A stretch of 64,000 nucleotides of DNA from Serinus canaria. Taxonomy: Eukaryota > Chordata > Aves > Passeriformes > Fringillidae. The stretch spans positions 50,820,435 through 50,884,434 of the forward strand of contig NC_066317.1 in the NCBI RefSeq assembly GCF_022539315.1, read 5' to 3'. Shown here piece after piece: positions 13,601 to 26,430 of this stretch. A model generated the notes under the pieces. That model saw only the letters and a list, made by a program, of their open reading frames with translations, was not told where the DNA came from and did not search any database. The first letter of the stretch is position 1. Each line of letters opens with the position of its first letter. The position numbers and the translations under genes were made by a program.

Positions 13601-14040
13601 GTGATTTCATCAGATTCCAGTAAGTGCAAATATACATCTTTTCCAAAAGCAGGGGTTCAATTGAGCCATTGTGAAAAATGAATTTTGAACTGAGAGTGAA
13701 TACATGGGATATGCTTTGTCCCAAATATAGGGGGGTTTTATTCAATTATTGTCAAACATATATCAAGTAAGGAAGGTTGAGATGACTGATTGGATAGATA
13801 AATTTTCAAGTGGGAAAACACATCAAATTTTTGCTTACTTAATCATCCATTTTATTTGCTTAATTACTTATTTAATATTAAAGCTTGACTGTCATGAAAG
13901 TCATAGAAGTTCAATTGCTCTTCCTTTTGAATGGAGAGCAATGTCAGCATAATTTCCTGGAGAGGAATAAAAGTGCTGAAATTTCAAGAAGTAAAAATCA
14001 GATATTGTTGGAATGTGCTTTGTTTGATGCAATGAAGTGC

Positions 14041-14812
14041 ACTGTGTGCAGGTGCCCAGGCCCACAGCAGGGGCTGCAGGGATGGCCTCTGTGAGGAGAG
14101 GCTGGGGTTGCCCTGTGCTGAGCACAGCTGATTCCAGCTGGCTCCATCACAGACCCACCACAGGGCACAGCTGAGCCCCTCAGACAAGCTGGTATCACCT
14201 CTGGCAAAATGTTTAAAACACAGAGAACAGTGAGGAATGAGGAAAAAGAAAACCAAAAAAAAAACCAAACCAACAAAACCATAATGAGAAAAAGCCCTGG
14301 TAACATAAAAGCCAAAAAACAAGGAAAGGGAGGAGATACTCTTGATGCTGGAGCAGGTGTTTCCCCAGCAGTCTGTGGAGAAAATCAACCTTGAGCAATA
14401 TGCCCACACTGGAGGCTGTGGGGGACTCCTCACCAGAGCTTGTGAATATTTCCTGAAGGGACTGCAGTTGTGTGGAGACTCCAAGGTGGAAGAAAATGGA
14501 AAAGTGATGAGAAAAAAGCCACTGACAGGCACGGTTAAGGACTGGCCATAAGTCCCAATCCCTTTCTCCCTGCCCTGCTCAGAGGAAAAAGCTGGGAATG
14601 AAAAAGGGAAACTGAGCCTTGGAAGAGGGGGTGTGGTGAAGTTTCCTAAAGAAAGCATTTAAAATTTCACTCTATTTAGATGACAATAAATTACAAACTA
14701 AATTAAATTTTCCGAAGTCAAGTTTGTTTTGCCTGTGACAGTCACTGTCTTTGTCTTGACCCATGAGATATTTCATTTTATCTCTGCATCCCGCTGAGGA
14801 GAAGAAATGAGA
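14041..14812 (+). mobile_element. LTR-like element of an avian endogenous retrovirus family, degraded
   Basis: The segment runs collinearly with an avian repeat I recognise from memory but cannot name with certainty. Landmarks are CACAGACCCACCACAGGGCA near 14150, GATGCTGGAGCAGGTGTTTC near 14345, the GGACTGGCCATAAGTCCC phrase near 14543, and an A+T-rich AATAAA region at about 14680-14720. A U5-like tail follows, with AAGTCAAGTTTGTTTTGCC and TCTTGACCCATGAG. The polyadenylation-type signal followed by the U5-like block supports an LTR. The same family recurs at about 30.8, 47.5 and 51.5 kb. The 224-residue minus-strand open frame across it is antisense and has no domain. Its 3' end abuts a CR1. 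Confidence 0.6.
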
Positions 14813-15103
14813 CAGCCCAAAACTACACAGAGTACTCAAGATGAGGCTGCACTAGCAGAGAGCAGAGAGAGACAACCCCCTCCTTGCCTGGCTGGTGATG
14901 CTGTGGCTGCTGCCCCACAGGACAGGGTTGGCCCTCCTGGCTGCCAGGGCACTGCTGACTAATTTTTAACTTTCTGTTGGCCAAGATTCCCAGGTCTCTT
15001 TCCATGGCACTGTTTTCCAGCATCTCATCCCCCAGTCTGTTCATCCATGGTTGTCCCATCCCAGGTGCAGAATCCATCACTTGTTGAAGTTCATATGGTT
15101 GGT
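14813..15103 (-). mobile_element. CR1 LINE fragment (ORF2 C-terminal part)
   Basis: Plus-strand phrases such as GTTGGCCCTCCTGGCTGCCA and CCCATCCCAGGTGCAGAATC are the CR1 reverse complement. On the minus strand the region translates to a recognisable CR1 tail with ERDLGILANRKLK and LLVQPHLEYSV. It is truncated at both ends and joined directly to the LTR fragment upstream. The CR1 3' untranslated region is missing. Confidence 0.88.
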
Positions 15104-15197
15104 ATTTATTACTATTATTATTATTGTTATTTTTATTGTTATGATTTATTCTATTACTATTATTTAGTATTACTATTACTATATTACTATTACTACA
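15104..15197. repeat. Imperfect (TTA/ATT)n microsatellite
   Basis: The tract consists largely of ATT and ACT triplets with interruptions (TATTACTATTATTATTATTG and similar). It begins at the edge of the CR1 fragment. Confidence 0.85.
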
Positions 15198-17169
15198 ATG
15201 AAATCAGAAATTTACCTAAGTAAAATATTTAAAGGAATGAAGAATTAGAGGTATTTAGATGTTGCTTTGAGGTTCACCATTTTTAGGCATTAATCAGCGG
15301 TTACTAAGCAGAGTTTGATGACAAGTATTTGACACCTAAAATTCAAGACTGCACTAACACTAGAGCCTTGATTCTGAAAAATATATGCACCCTGAAGCAA
15401 GCAATGTCTGTCCTTATTCTATCTCTCAGACTAAAACAATGGCAAGGTATTGCTTTGTATTTAGTAGAACAGGGATGAGCAAACATTCTTTCATTGCTAC
15501 TTTCTGTAACCAGTATGACCAGAAGAAAATCATGAAGGAAAACAAAAGACGACTTAAATAAAACAAAAAACCTTGTTGAAAAGTTTCCTAAGTGTTTGCC
15601 TTCTGAAGAGACAGGAGTCTATTGACAACACTGTTGTATGAGATATAAGAAAAAGTTGCTTCTCATGTGATCTGTGAACCAAGCAGCAAAAGTAAGGGCA
15701 TTATTAAAATCTTAGTTCACCTGTATAAAATTCTGAGAGCCACATACTATGAAGATTTGACCCTGAAATCTAGCTCTACTTTGTGCCTAGTAATTATTTT
15801 GAAAGTGTTCCCCATCTTATATGAAATAGCCAAGAGTTCAGAAACTTTACTTGAAGGACTTTACTTTTGGGTCACTTCCAGCTTTAGATTTCTTTAACCT
15901 CTATCATAAAATACAGTCTCTAAAAGGTTTGCTTAAAGCATTCAGATCTTACCCGGCATTACTTTGAGACAGTCTTAAAAGCTTCCTGATTATTGCTGGC
16001 CTTAGAAATAAACTACCATGAGTTTTAAAATATTAAACTTCAAACCTGTCTATGCAAATTCTGTGGGCTCTGCTCACCTGGTTTGCAAAAAAAAAAAAAC
16101 CCAACAAACTTCACTATTCAAACATTAGGGATTTTCCATTGTTATCATTAATGAGAAACATAATTCAGTGAGACCTTGCCTGGGTCTGCACAATTCCAAG
16201 TCTTATGATTTAGATCACCAGTTACTTTTCTGTGTGAGCTGGGAAAACAAAGCACAGAAAATTGTTATGGGCATGTTTAATCCAAATATCTATCTTGTTC
16301 TTATGGTTTTGGTATTCCTAGAAAAAAAAAAAAAACAAAGCTGTGATTAATTTTTTAATTCTGGTAGCATGCTTTAAATAAAGAGAAATTATTAATGATC
16401 CAGGCAACAGCCACTAACTGGCTACAGCTGTGAAGAAAATCAAAGAAATTGGTCTGGAGACAAATAAGACTGTTGGTGGCTCAACACAACCATCTAAGTT
16501 ACAAAGCAATAAGGAGTGAAAGAATGCTTTTTTGTGGAGTGCACTCTATGCATGGATTTCTGACTCAGTGGAATTTTGGGTAGAGACTGGGCCACCAGTT
16601 GAGATCCAGACATGTCAACTGGCCCTACCACTGGACTGGTATCATAGGAGCAGGAACATAGGCTAGAGTGAGTCTGATGTGTGTGAGTGTTACAGAATGG
16701 AACTGAAGAAAAAGTGTACAAAAAAACCCTTAGAATGAAAACTGCCATCCACTGTTTCTTCCCATTCTTTCTAAGAACTAAATTTTAGATCTTCTTATAT
16801 CTATCACATTTCATAATAAATTTTTGTGTCTGTTGGTAGCAGGAGAAATGAATAACACACAAATGACACACTCTTATTATCAGAAAAACTACTCCTCAAA
16901 AAAACCAAAAAGTAGAAATTCAAGCCTTTCCTCTGAATAGTTAAACTTCAAAATGTCAAGGGTCAAAACATATCTCTGGAACACTAACAAGGTATAAATG
17001 GATGAGGCATGCAGTACAGGTCCTAAAATTTCTTTTCCTTGGATGCTGCATTATACTTCTTAAGTTATTTATGGACTCCTCTGAAATTAAGAGGAGAACA
17101 TCTGGGTTCCAACAGAGTGAATTTTTTAACATTAAATAACACCCAAACATGATAGAACTAGCAGTTAAA
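15198..17169. other. AT-rich non-coding DNA
   Basis: No gene or confidently recognised repeat was seen. The moderately GC-richer part at 16400-16750 may be an old repeat remnant, but I could not place it. Homopolymer A runs occur near 16088 and 16321. Confidence 0.5.
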
Positions 17170-19455
17170 GCATAGAACCATTTACATTCAAAAAGAGTTT
17201 TAAGATCACTGACTCCAACCACCAACCCAGCATTGCCAAGTCTACTACTAAACCATGTCCCTAAGTGCCATATCGACATGCCTTTTAAGTACCTCCAGGG
17301 ATGGTGACCTGGTGACTCAACCACTTTCCTGGACAGCCTGTTCCAATGCTTGATAAACCTATTGATGAAGCCATTTTCCATGTTATTCAACCCAAACCTC
17401 TTCTGTCACAACCTGTCACCACTTCCTCTTGTCCAATCATTTGTTACTTGGGAAAAAAGGCTGATTCCCACATCAATATGGCTTCCCTTCAGGTGGTTTA
17501 GAGAGAGATGGCACAGATGTGGATCTACCCCTTGACCTTCCCTGGCACCAAGGTGCGGCTGAAAGGCCTTTAGTTCCTTGACCCTCCTTTCAGTTATTTT
17601 TTCAGATTTCCATGACAAAGACTAACCTCTAACCAACTGGGACCACTTTGCTTAGCAGGACTGCTGGTAAATGTTTGAAAGTATCTTCTTGAATGAAGAC
17701 TCATGAAGTGAAAGCTCCCTCAGTATACTTGGGTGGATCCCAACATGACGCAGACTTCTGTATGCCTAAGTACTGTAGAAGGTACAGTACTATGTTGATC
17801 ATTTCCTCCTAGAATATAGCAGTTTTATTTTTTTCACATTTCCGTGTTCCAGCTCATGGGGCTGGCTACCCTGAGAACACTGGTCTTACTCTTAAAGATT
17901 GAGGCAAAACGGTACTGAGTAGTTCAGTCTTCTTCTCATTGTTTGTCACTAAGTTTCCATCAGAATAAAAAAAAAAAAAAATTGAGAAATTCCTTCGCCC
18001 TCTATTTGTTACTGTGAAACTTATAGAAATGTTTTATTGCCCTTTGCAGCAGTAGTCAGATTGAGCGGCACTTGGACTTTGGCCCTTCTAGTTTTCCCCC
18101 TACCTCACCTTATGACATTCTTGTAGAACCTCTGGGTTGCTTGCACCTTCTTCCAAAGCTTGTAAAGTCTCATTTTCATGCCTGAATTCTAGTCAAAGCT
18201 CAGTGTTTAGCCAGACAAGTTTTCTTTCCCACTGGCACATATTTCAGCACATTGGTTCGGCCTTCTCCCTTGCCTTTACAATTTCATCTTGAAGAATGTC
18301 TAGTCTTCCTGAACTCCTTTACCATTCAGGACTGATGCCCAAGCAACCCTCTCAGTCAGTCTGTTGCAGATCAAAATCTACCCTCTGGAAGTCCAAGCCT
18401 GCAGTTTTGCTAAATCCCATCCTTCTCAGAGAATTGAAAACATTACTATTTCATGATCACTGTGCCCAAGGCAGCCTTCAACTATCAGATTCCCCATAAG
18501 TTCTTCTCTGTTCACAAACAGGATCAGCAGGATGCCTTCCCTAGCTGGCTCATTCACCAGCTGTATCGGGAAGTAATCCTCGACACAGTTCCAGGAGTCT
18601 CTTAGACTGTTTCTTGTCTACTGTGTTGTATTTCAGCAGACATCTGGTAAGTTTAAGTCCCCCTCAAGAACAAGGGCTAGTGATTGGGTTGCTTCCTGCT
18701 GCTTATAGAATATTTCCTTTGCCTCTTCATTGTGATTTTATGGTCTATATCAGACTGTCACCAGTGTATCTACGTAGTTGTCCTTCCCCCTGGTTATTTC
18801 CCATAAGTGATTAACCCTATTAGCACCATCATTCAGCTAATTGTTAAGCAAACAATTAAAACACTCCCTAATATACAAGGCTGACCATCTCCTCTCCCTC
18901 CTTGCTTATGCCACCTAAAGAGTTAAAAGCCATTCATTGCAGCATTCCAGTTGTGAGAATTGTCTCAGCCCCTCTCTGTGATGGTATCTGTAATAGTTTC
19001 CCTTCTGTGCAGTGGCTTCCAGATCTCTTGTTTGTTGCTGTGTGCATTGGAGAGGATGCACTTCTGTTGGGTTGCTGATCCCACCACTTTTTTGGAAAGA
19101 GAAAGCCTGCTTCCTTTGTGATTATTATCAGTCATTTCCATGGTTTCTTACATGTCAATAATCCTTTTTGTCTTCATGGCTGCCTTGATTCTCATCCCCT
19201 ACTTCCACTGAGATCACGCACTGCAGTACCTCTCTAGCGCTCAAGCCTTGGCATGCCTCCTCCAGGCTTGTATCTAGAGCTTGGTTTTGTTGCTTTTCTG
19301 CTTCAATGCTAGTTTAAAGTGTTTTTAATGAGGTCTGCTAACTCCTGTGCAAAGATCCTTTTCCCCTTTTGAAACAGGTGTACTCCATCTGCTGCCAGCA
19401 CGTTCAGTGTTGTGCAAACCAAACCATGATCAAAACCCCAAATTCTCCTGGTTTG
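17170..19455 (-). mobile_element. Long CR1 LINE fragment, about 2.3 kb, decayed
   Basis: It begins with a CR1 3' end (CATAGAACCATTTACATTC, then TTTTAAGATCACTGACTCC) and continues through the 3' end of ORF2 and far into the element. Recognisable phrases include CCTGGACAGCCTGTTCCAAT at about 17331, CAGTATACTTGGGTGGATCC near 17733 and GAGGCAAAACGGTACTGAGT near 17902. Near 19310 there is a block typical of the 5' half of the element, GTTTAAAGTGTTTTTAATGA. Stops, frameshifts and an internal A run (about 17965) show it is inactive. A full CR1 is about 4.5 kb, so this keeps roughly half of the length, probably with internal deletions. Confidence 0.82.
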
Positions 19456-22400
19456 TTCAGCTACTGTTCATCTAAACAGATTCAGAAATATTACAGATGA
19501 AGAGTATGTAACATAAGGAAATAGATTCCCAGTGTAGTAAACAGAAGAAAGTTGGTGAGCTTAACAACTGATCTTCTCAAAGAGAATACTAGGTATGTTC
19601 AATGTATTAAAAAATTTTCCAACCTCCTTACCCTGGCATTCTTCACACTTAAAAATAAAGAGACTTAGACAAGTCCTCCTTGTCCCACATTTGCATGGCT
19701 CTTTCTTAGAGAAATTAGATTCCACACTAGCTTGAAGTAAATTCATGCAGTTAATACATTTATCTTTAAAGAAACAGATGGTCAATTTAGTATTTAAAAT
19801 ACAGTTTAAAAGTTTAAGTCTTAAATGAGTTTCAGTCTGTTAGTTGTGTGTTTGTGTCTTATAAATACTATTTTAAATATAAGATAAGTGAAATTTAAGT
19901 TTACTATATATAATTGAAAACAAACAAACAGCCCCCTCCTCCCCTCACCCCCCAAAATGTGTATTTTGTTCCATCCGTCATGCTTCTCTCTTCTTTCTCC
20001 CCATTATAAATTTCTGGAGTGTTTAAACACTGTGCCTTGCAGCAAATTTGTTAGCAGAAGTTTTATTGTGTTCATATTGGGTTATTATTTTTTTGCCACA
20101 AGTCAATATCTCAGTCTTTCATTTTTTCATTTGCTTGATTCTTTTAAAAGAAGGAAGAATGGAGAAGCGTTTGTCAGCACCATTTTGCTTTCACTTTTTT
20201 CCTTATTAACCTGATTGAAATTGGTTTACCCCAAGTATGCTTTTCCAACCAAAGTGTGGATTTATTGAGGAGTTTTCAGTACCTACAAGCAAAAGGATAA
20301 GCTTAGCCATAGGAAAGGATGTTATGTGGACAGTGGGTACAAGACAGGATTTAAGCGCTGTATTTTTAAGGGAACATTTTAAACTTCACAGAAGAAAAAC
20401 TCTTTAATGGGTATTATTATATGTATACTAATATGCATAATAATGAATATCATGCATGCTAATGTATAGTAATTCTTTTTTTTTTTTTTTTTGTTTATTT
20501 ATGTTCCAAATTTTGACCTTGGCTATCTTCTTTGGGCTTCATTCCAAGTGACTGAATCAAATTTTCCTTGTTCTGGCAGCCAAACAAATGGGATATGGAG
20601 AGGAAGAAGAATTGGGTTCCAAATAGATCTACTTTTTCTCAAAGAGAAAAATGAAGAGCTCAAAAGCACAAGAAAGGCAGAACACAAAACTAATTTGCTT
20701 TGTTCCCTTAAAAGGAAAAGGAAATAAATGAGAAATGCATTTTAAATAAATCTCTCTACTTCTGTCTCTTCCCTCATAACACCCTGATACAGAGATCATT
20801 CATGTCTCTCTAAAATCTTGAGAGAACTTCTTCGCCACTTGTAGTCAAGTTTATCACGGCTACAGTCCCTCAGGAAAAACAAAGAAAGATGAAATTCCTT
20901 CTGGTGTTGATGAGTGCATCTGAGAGGCTACACAATAACCCAGAGGGTCTTGCCCCTTTGTGTTAGTGCTTGGCACAGCTTCTGCAGTATTCCTAGGCTG
21001 GAGGCATTGTTAGCAGAACTGCCCACAAAGTGGGCAGAACAAATCCAGAAGTCCATTTGTGCAAGTAAATTCCCCTAAATAAAACAAGAGGTACCAATTA
21101 CTAGATGAGAAAATATTAAATGTGCATAGATTGCAAATGGCGTCAATGAAGCCAATGGCATAAATGCCTGATTTCTTGCTAATTCTGGATGCCATGGGAA
21201 GTAAAGGTAATGTATCAGTGATCACATTGAAAAAAGTTTGAAGAAATAAAATTTTATTAAACTAATATGAGAAAACAATTGTTTTGAAAAAGACTATAGA
21301 TTAGATATTTCCATGTAAGGCAAACAAGATGCAACACAGTTGTCAGAAACATTGCTGTTCTCAGATTCAGTCTGTTGTTTTAATTATTTTTTGAGGAAAA
21401 AGCCCATTATTTAGACTTTCTTTTTGGGCAAATTTTTTTTCTTTGTTTATGTGTTAAAATACTAATTGCTTTTGTTTGTTATTCTTGTAGTGAGTCTTTC
21501 TAGTCTACTGAAGCTAGTATTTATACCTGACATGTATTTCTTGTTCCCTGAATATCTCTCTGCATCAGATTCCAAATGGTTCTCCTGGAAACACTCTAAA
21601 TTATTATGACTGTCGAACATACCTGAAACAACAGGGTTCCAATTTTAAAAACTCACTATGAAATTCTTATTTCAGTCTCTTATGTTTCTAAAAACCTGTT
21701 ATTCAGAATTGTGGTGTTCAGGTCTCCTTGTATTCTTATTAAATCAAATATCTGGGTAAGCAGTTCAATATTGTAGGAAGGGTACGATGTTAGTAAATGT
21801 CAGTACTTGGAACGATTCATGGTGTTACACTCTTCATCATTGGCTCAGTTGCAATGTTTTCTTCTATATTTGTTCTGTGTGCAGACAGTGTAGGCACAGT
21901 CAATGATCTGCAAAATATAGATTTTCTTTTGTCTTGATTGGTTTCTAGAGTAGAAGATTCCTTAAAAAGAAACTTCTAATACTGTACGTGTCAAAGTTGT
22001 GTAAAAAATAAAAGACAAAGTTGGGGAGAAAAAATAAACCCCGAGGGACCAGAACAAAACTGAAAACGGATGAATGAGAACAGAAAATTATATTTTAAAG
22101 CACTACACAAGTTAGAAGAGGAAAAAATAATAAAAGAAAACCTCAAAGACTGAAAGCTAGAAAATTGAGTGAAAGACAAAAATCATTTTTTTATTAAGAC
22201 AGAAACATAAGGTTATGTGTGGGTCTTTGCAAGGTTTGTGGATATGGAATCAATCTTTAGGCTGGATCATTGTGAACGTTTCTTTGAACATGCGTGCAAC
22301 TAAGTTTGTTGTGATTCTGGGCAGATAAAAAGAGGAAAAGTGTTTTTGCCTGAAGAACTAGTGAACATAAGTCCAATAGTACATCTGGAACAAACGAGTT

Positions 22401-25400
22401 TAAATGTATACTGTTTCTGGCCCAAGATGAAACTTGACTTTCTGTGTGCATATACCCTCAGAGTCTGCAGAAAATATTCAGCTGAAGAAATGCACATAAA
22501 AAAATATCTCACAAACAAAGAGCACACAAGTGTTGCTAGGTATTCCAAATTTATCTAACAGCTAGGTGGGTGTTGTTATGTCTGAGATATTCTCTACCGG
22601 CCTTGTGAATCTGAAAATTCCACCCTGCACTTCCAAGAACAATAACCATCATTAGTAAGCCCCAAAACATGGGAAACTAAAGCATGGAGGCTTCTTTTTC
22701 ATAAATTGGTGTTGGGTCAGAATGACTTCAGTTGTGAATTGAATGTATACAACCTAGCTATTAAAGAGAAAGACTAAGCAATCTGCTTTAATCGATATTT
22801 ATATATGCTATAGGTAGATATAATTTCCATCTTCAAACTGATTTTGATGGAGAATCATATGACAGTCATGCACACTTTGAACATTATCACAATGATATTA
22901 TTTAGGAAGACACTCAAAATGGGTACAGAAACCCAGTTTGAGTTATCAGTGGACACACTAATAAAACTAGGGTGATCATCTGTTCCTACTTACTTTATGG
23001 GAGAATTTGAACTAGATAACACTTACTCTCCTAGAAAAGTGTCCCCAGCAATTGGAAGGAAAATAACTCAGAAACACACAAAGAAAAATGAAAAAAAAAA
23101 AAAAAAACACAACAAGAGTAAAGATAACACAGAGAACGTATTTAAAATCACAATAGCAAACTAACCCAGCTTACAAGATATCATTCATTCATACAACATC
23201 TTAGGCTTATAAATGTGAATATAATTACACCTAACTTTTTTTTTTTAATGCTAACAGCAACCTTTATAAAAAATTATATCTAAACTCAAGTGCTGCATAT
23301 CTAAAAGAATGAGTTGGCTCCTGCTTGGAAAATGTAGAACAGATTTCAGATTACATTGCATATATATTATAAAAAATCTTGTTCCTAAGTATTCACAGGA
23401 GAGTCCCATAATTGCTGCCAGACTTTTCCAAACCCAAGAAAGAGCTGATTTGGCTCAGCATAGCCTGAAGGTTGGAAACCACTGCTCTAGGCAAAAGACA
23501 TGATGGCTGTTCATCTCTTAGCTTAGCCTATGTGCGTGTGTGCATGCAGCAGTCTGCACCAGTTTTAGCTGCAAGAAAGGAAAAACATAAAATTTCAAGA
23601 TATTTATTTTTAGTCCAATACTTGAGGGTTAGTTTCAAGGTTTAAAATTATTCAAAATCATTCTTGTTTTTGAAAGAGGGAAAAATTGGACCAGATGTGT
23701 AGACATTAACCCTCATATGAATTCCAGTTCCCAGCAGATTAATATTTATTAATATAAAAAAATAAATTATTTTTTAAACTTCATAGTAAAATTTCCAATG
23801 CTCCTTATTTCCAGTGACCTGGTTTTAACTTTGTGAGTTGGCTTGTCAATATAATTATAAAATTAGGATATGCAGAAATTTTAGAGTGAGCTCCTTGAGT
23901 GAAATCTCAGTAAAGGCTACAATTTATAGATAATAAGACATAGTAGTCAGCAATATGATGAAGGAAAACTGTATCTGTTTCATTTCTGCCTGGAAAAAGG
24001 TGTCCTTCCTGCAAATGCTTAGGAAAGTTTTCAGTAAAAGTTGTGAATATATGCAAATATTCACAAGCCAGTGAGACAATTCGTGCACCTAGTTATGTTT
24101 TCAAATTTCTGTCAAAAGGTGAAGAAAACATGTAAATAAAGACAGAATGATATTGGGAGAGAAAGAAATTTTCTTGTAAGACTGAGACCTTTTTCTCCTG
24201 AATAAACTCAGGAGTTAAAGAAATCTGTAAAGGGAAGTTGCACAGTGCAGGGAAAGGTGGTTCCTTTGCATTGTTTTCTTTTTCACTTTGACTTTTTTTC
24301 CTTTATATCTATTGAAATCAAATGAAGTTTTAGCTTAGTTTCAACCATAATGTTAACTTCAGTGGAAAAGGTCAATCTGTCCCATTTTTGATGGAAATAG
24401 AGCATACTGGCTAACATCTGTAAGAAATAAATGTCTTTCCACAGTAAAGGAGAAAAAGTTTGAGCATAATGTTATAAAATACCAGGGTTAAAAATTACTG
24501 ATAACAACCCTTGATTATATATGCATCCATCAAATATTTTTGTAAGAAATCATAATGTAAAAATTCTGGTTTTAATTTGGATATATTATTGAGGTTTGTG
24601 TGCTTGTCCTTTCCATAAGGAATATGTTCAAAGAGAGAAAAATATGTTATTTCCTTTGCAAGGTCTGGATTCTTAAAGTCAAAGGAGATGATTCTGTTTT
24701 AATTCTTAATAAACATTACCAGTTTATGTACCTTCTTTTTTTTCTTAATTAGGACTGTTATCCAATAATATGTACAATAATGGCATGTATTGAACTGCAC
24801 TTGGTAATCCTTGCTTCCTGTAAATTCGAAGGAACGTCTTGCTTTTTTTGTGCATTCTGTTCACCCTCTGGAAAAAGAAATTGGTTTTAAAAGTAGTTTA
24901 TCTGATTATTCAAATAAAAGGAATAAAGTTAAACATATTCTTCTTGATCATGATAGACAGCATTTCTTCAAGTGAAACTATTCTACTTTCAGAAAAAGAA
25001 ATTGGAAAAGACATTTCATCTCCTTTATACACAAATAATAGGCCTGATGTTTGCCTATTTACTTACTAATATTTTCTTTCCTATTTCAGTCTATTTTATC
25101 TTGTATATGTGGGCCACACAACAGGGTAAGACTTCAGCAATTTCTTCCTCCAGACACATCTGAAATTTTGCTAATGACCATAGTTTTGTATGTACCTTAT
25201 AATTTTTAAAATGTGCCATTTCTTGATTTAGTGGCTTTTTCTTTTTAGCCAATAGCTCTGTCACAGATTCTTATTTTTGTAAACTGTTATTTTGTAAAAA
25301 AAAAATTTCTTTGTAAGTTTAATTATTCTCAATAGTGTGTGTGGAAATGCAGTTTCAGTCTAGTTTACGTATATATTCTGCATCACAAATATTCAACATT

Positions 25401-25726
25401 GGCTGTTAAGGAGAATAATGAGGTTTTTGCTGTACCACAATTTAGCTACACAGCTGTATAATTTAAAGAAGCTCCTAGAAGTTTTGAGTCTTCCCAGAGC
25501 TATTCTACACCTCAGGGAAGATTTTGATTATCTAAGATTTGAATGCAGTCTTCAAGACATTTTTTATTCTAAAAGTTCAAGTCAACTTTTTAGTAAAAGA
25601 ACCTAAAATCCTTGCCTTACAGTTATTTCACAGATTTTTATTCTATTTCACCATGTGATAAATGAGTACCCTTAGGATCACAAGGTAGTTCAGTTTATGG
25701 AGGTCATCAAGATGTTGAAAATACAA
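19456..25726. other. AT-rich non-coding DNA
   Basis: No host exon or recognised mobile element was seen. Homopolymer runs are present (T at 20477-20492, A at 23092-23106). The open frames of 60-85 codons lack domains and are compatible with chance. Confidence 0.5.
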
Positions 25727-26430
25727 CTTCTAGTGCATGACAGGGTCACATCTGAAGTCAAACCAGGTTACTCAAATTTTAATCCAGCTGGTTCTCAAAA
25801 ACCCCAGAGCTGGAGACTTCACATCTCTGCACAGCCTGTTTCACTGTTTGACTGTCCACTTATAGAAAAAGTTTCTCTCATTTAATTTATAGCTATTGTA
25901 CCTTGTCCTACCACCACAGAGCACTGTGATCAGTTGCATGGTCTTGATGACCTCATCATCATCTTGGAGATTAGAGCCACCTCTTCTGCAGTCTGAGCCA
26001 TTCCAGCTCTTTCAGTCTCTATTCACAGTAAAAGCTGTCCAGCTCCTGACCACATTGCTGACTCTGCTTGAACTTGCTCCAATTAACCAATGACTCTGAC
26101 TGACTGAGAGGCCAAAATTTTATACAGGACTCCAGGTACAGTCTCACAAGTGCTAAAGAGAAAGGTAGAATCTCCTCCCTTTGACTTTTTAGTCATGCAC
26201 TTCTTAGTATAACTCAGGAGGTTCTTGTTCTTCTTGTGCTCCTTGCTTATGCCCAGCTTGCTGTCTAGCAGTGCCACCAGATCTTTCACAGATCTTCCCA
26301 GATCTTCCCTGCTAGTGAAGTCCCAGCCTCTAGTACTCAATGTAAGCTCTTTCTTTACAAGTGTGGGACTTTTCTTTTGTACTTGTGGAATTTCATGAGC
26401 AAAGATAACCAAATTTTTCCTTATCATTGG
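25727..26430 (-). mobile_element. CR1 LINE fragment, old
   Basis: The plus strand resembles reverse-complement CR1 throughout: CACAGCCTGTTTCACTGTTT, CTATTGTACCTTGTCCTACC, CTCCAGGTACAGTCTCACAA and CAGCTTGCTGTCTAGCAGTG. A minus-strand open frame at 26083-26427 is a CR1 ORF2 tail shadow with DLVALLDSKLGISKEHKK. Divergence is high, so this is an old copy. The extreme 3' end and all upstream parts are missing. Confidence 0.8.

Larger units (their letters stand above)
9004..14040. other. AT-rich non-coding DNA
   Basis: No gene or recognised transposable element was seen in this stretch. It contains a near-perfect 29-bp palindrome at 9783-9811, the presumed source copy of a templated insertion at 10323-10375, and a 22-23 bp tandem duplication at 10643-10687. 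The 119-residue plus-strand open frame at 10381-10740 runs through the duplication and an A-rich tract. It has no domain and is treated as chance. Confidence 0.55.

Noticed and set aside
13984..14658. 224-codon minus-strand open frame
   Set aside because: It is antisense to an LTR-like repeat and has hydrophobic, low-information sequence with no domain.
23420..23495. Possible hAT-type DNA transposon phrase (GGTTGGAAACCACTGCTCTA)
   Set aside because: The similarity to transposon ends I remember is a single short phrase without terminal inverted repeats or target duplication.
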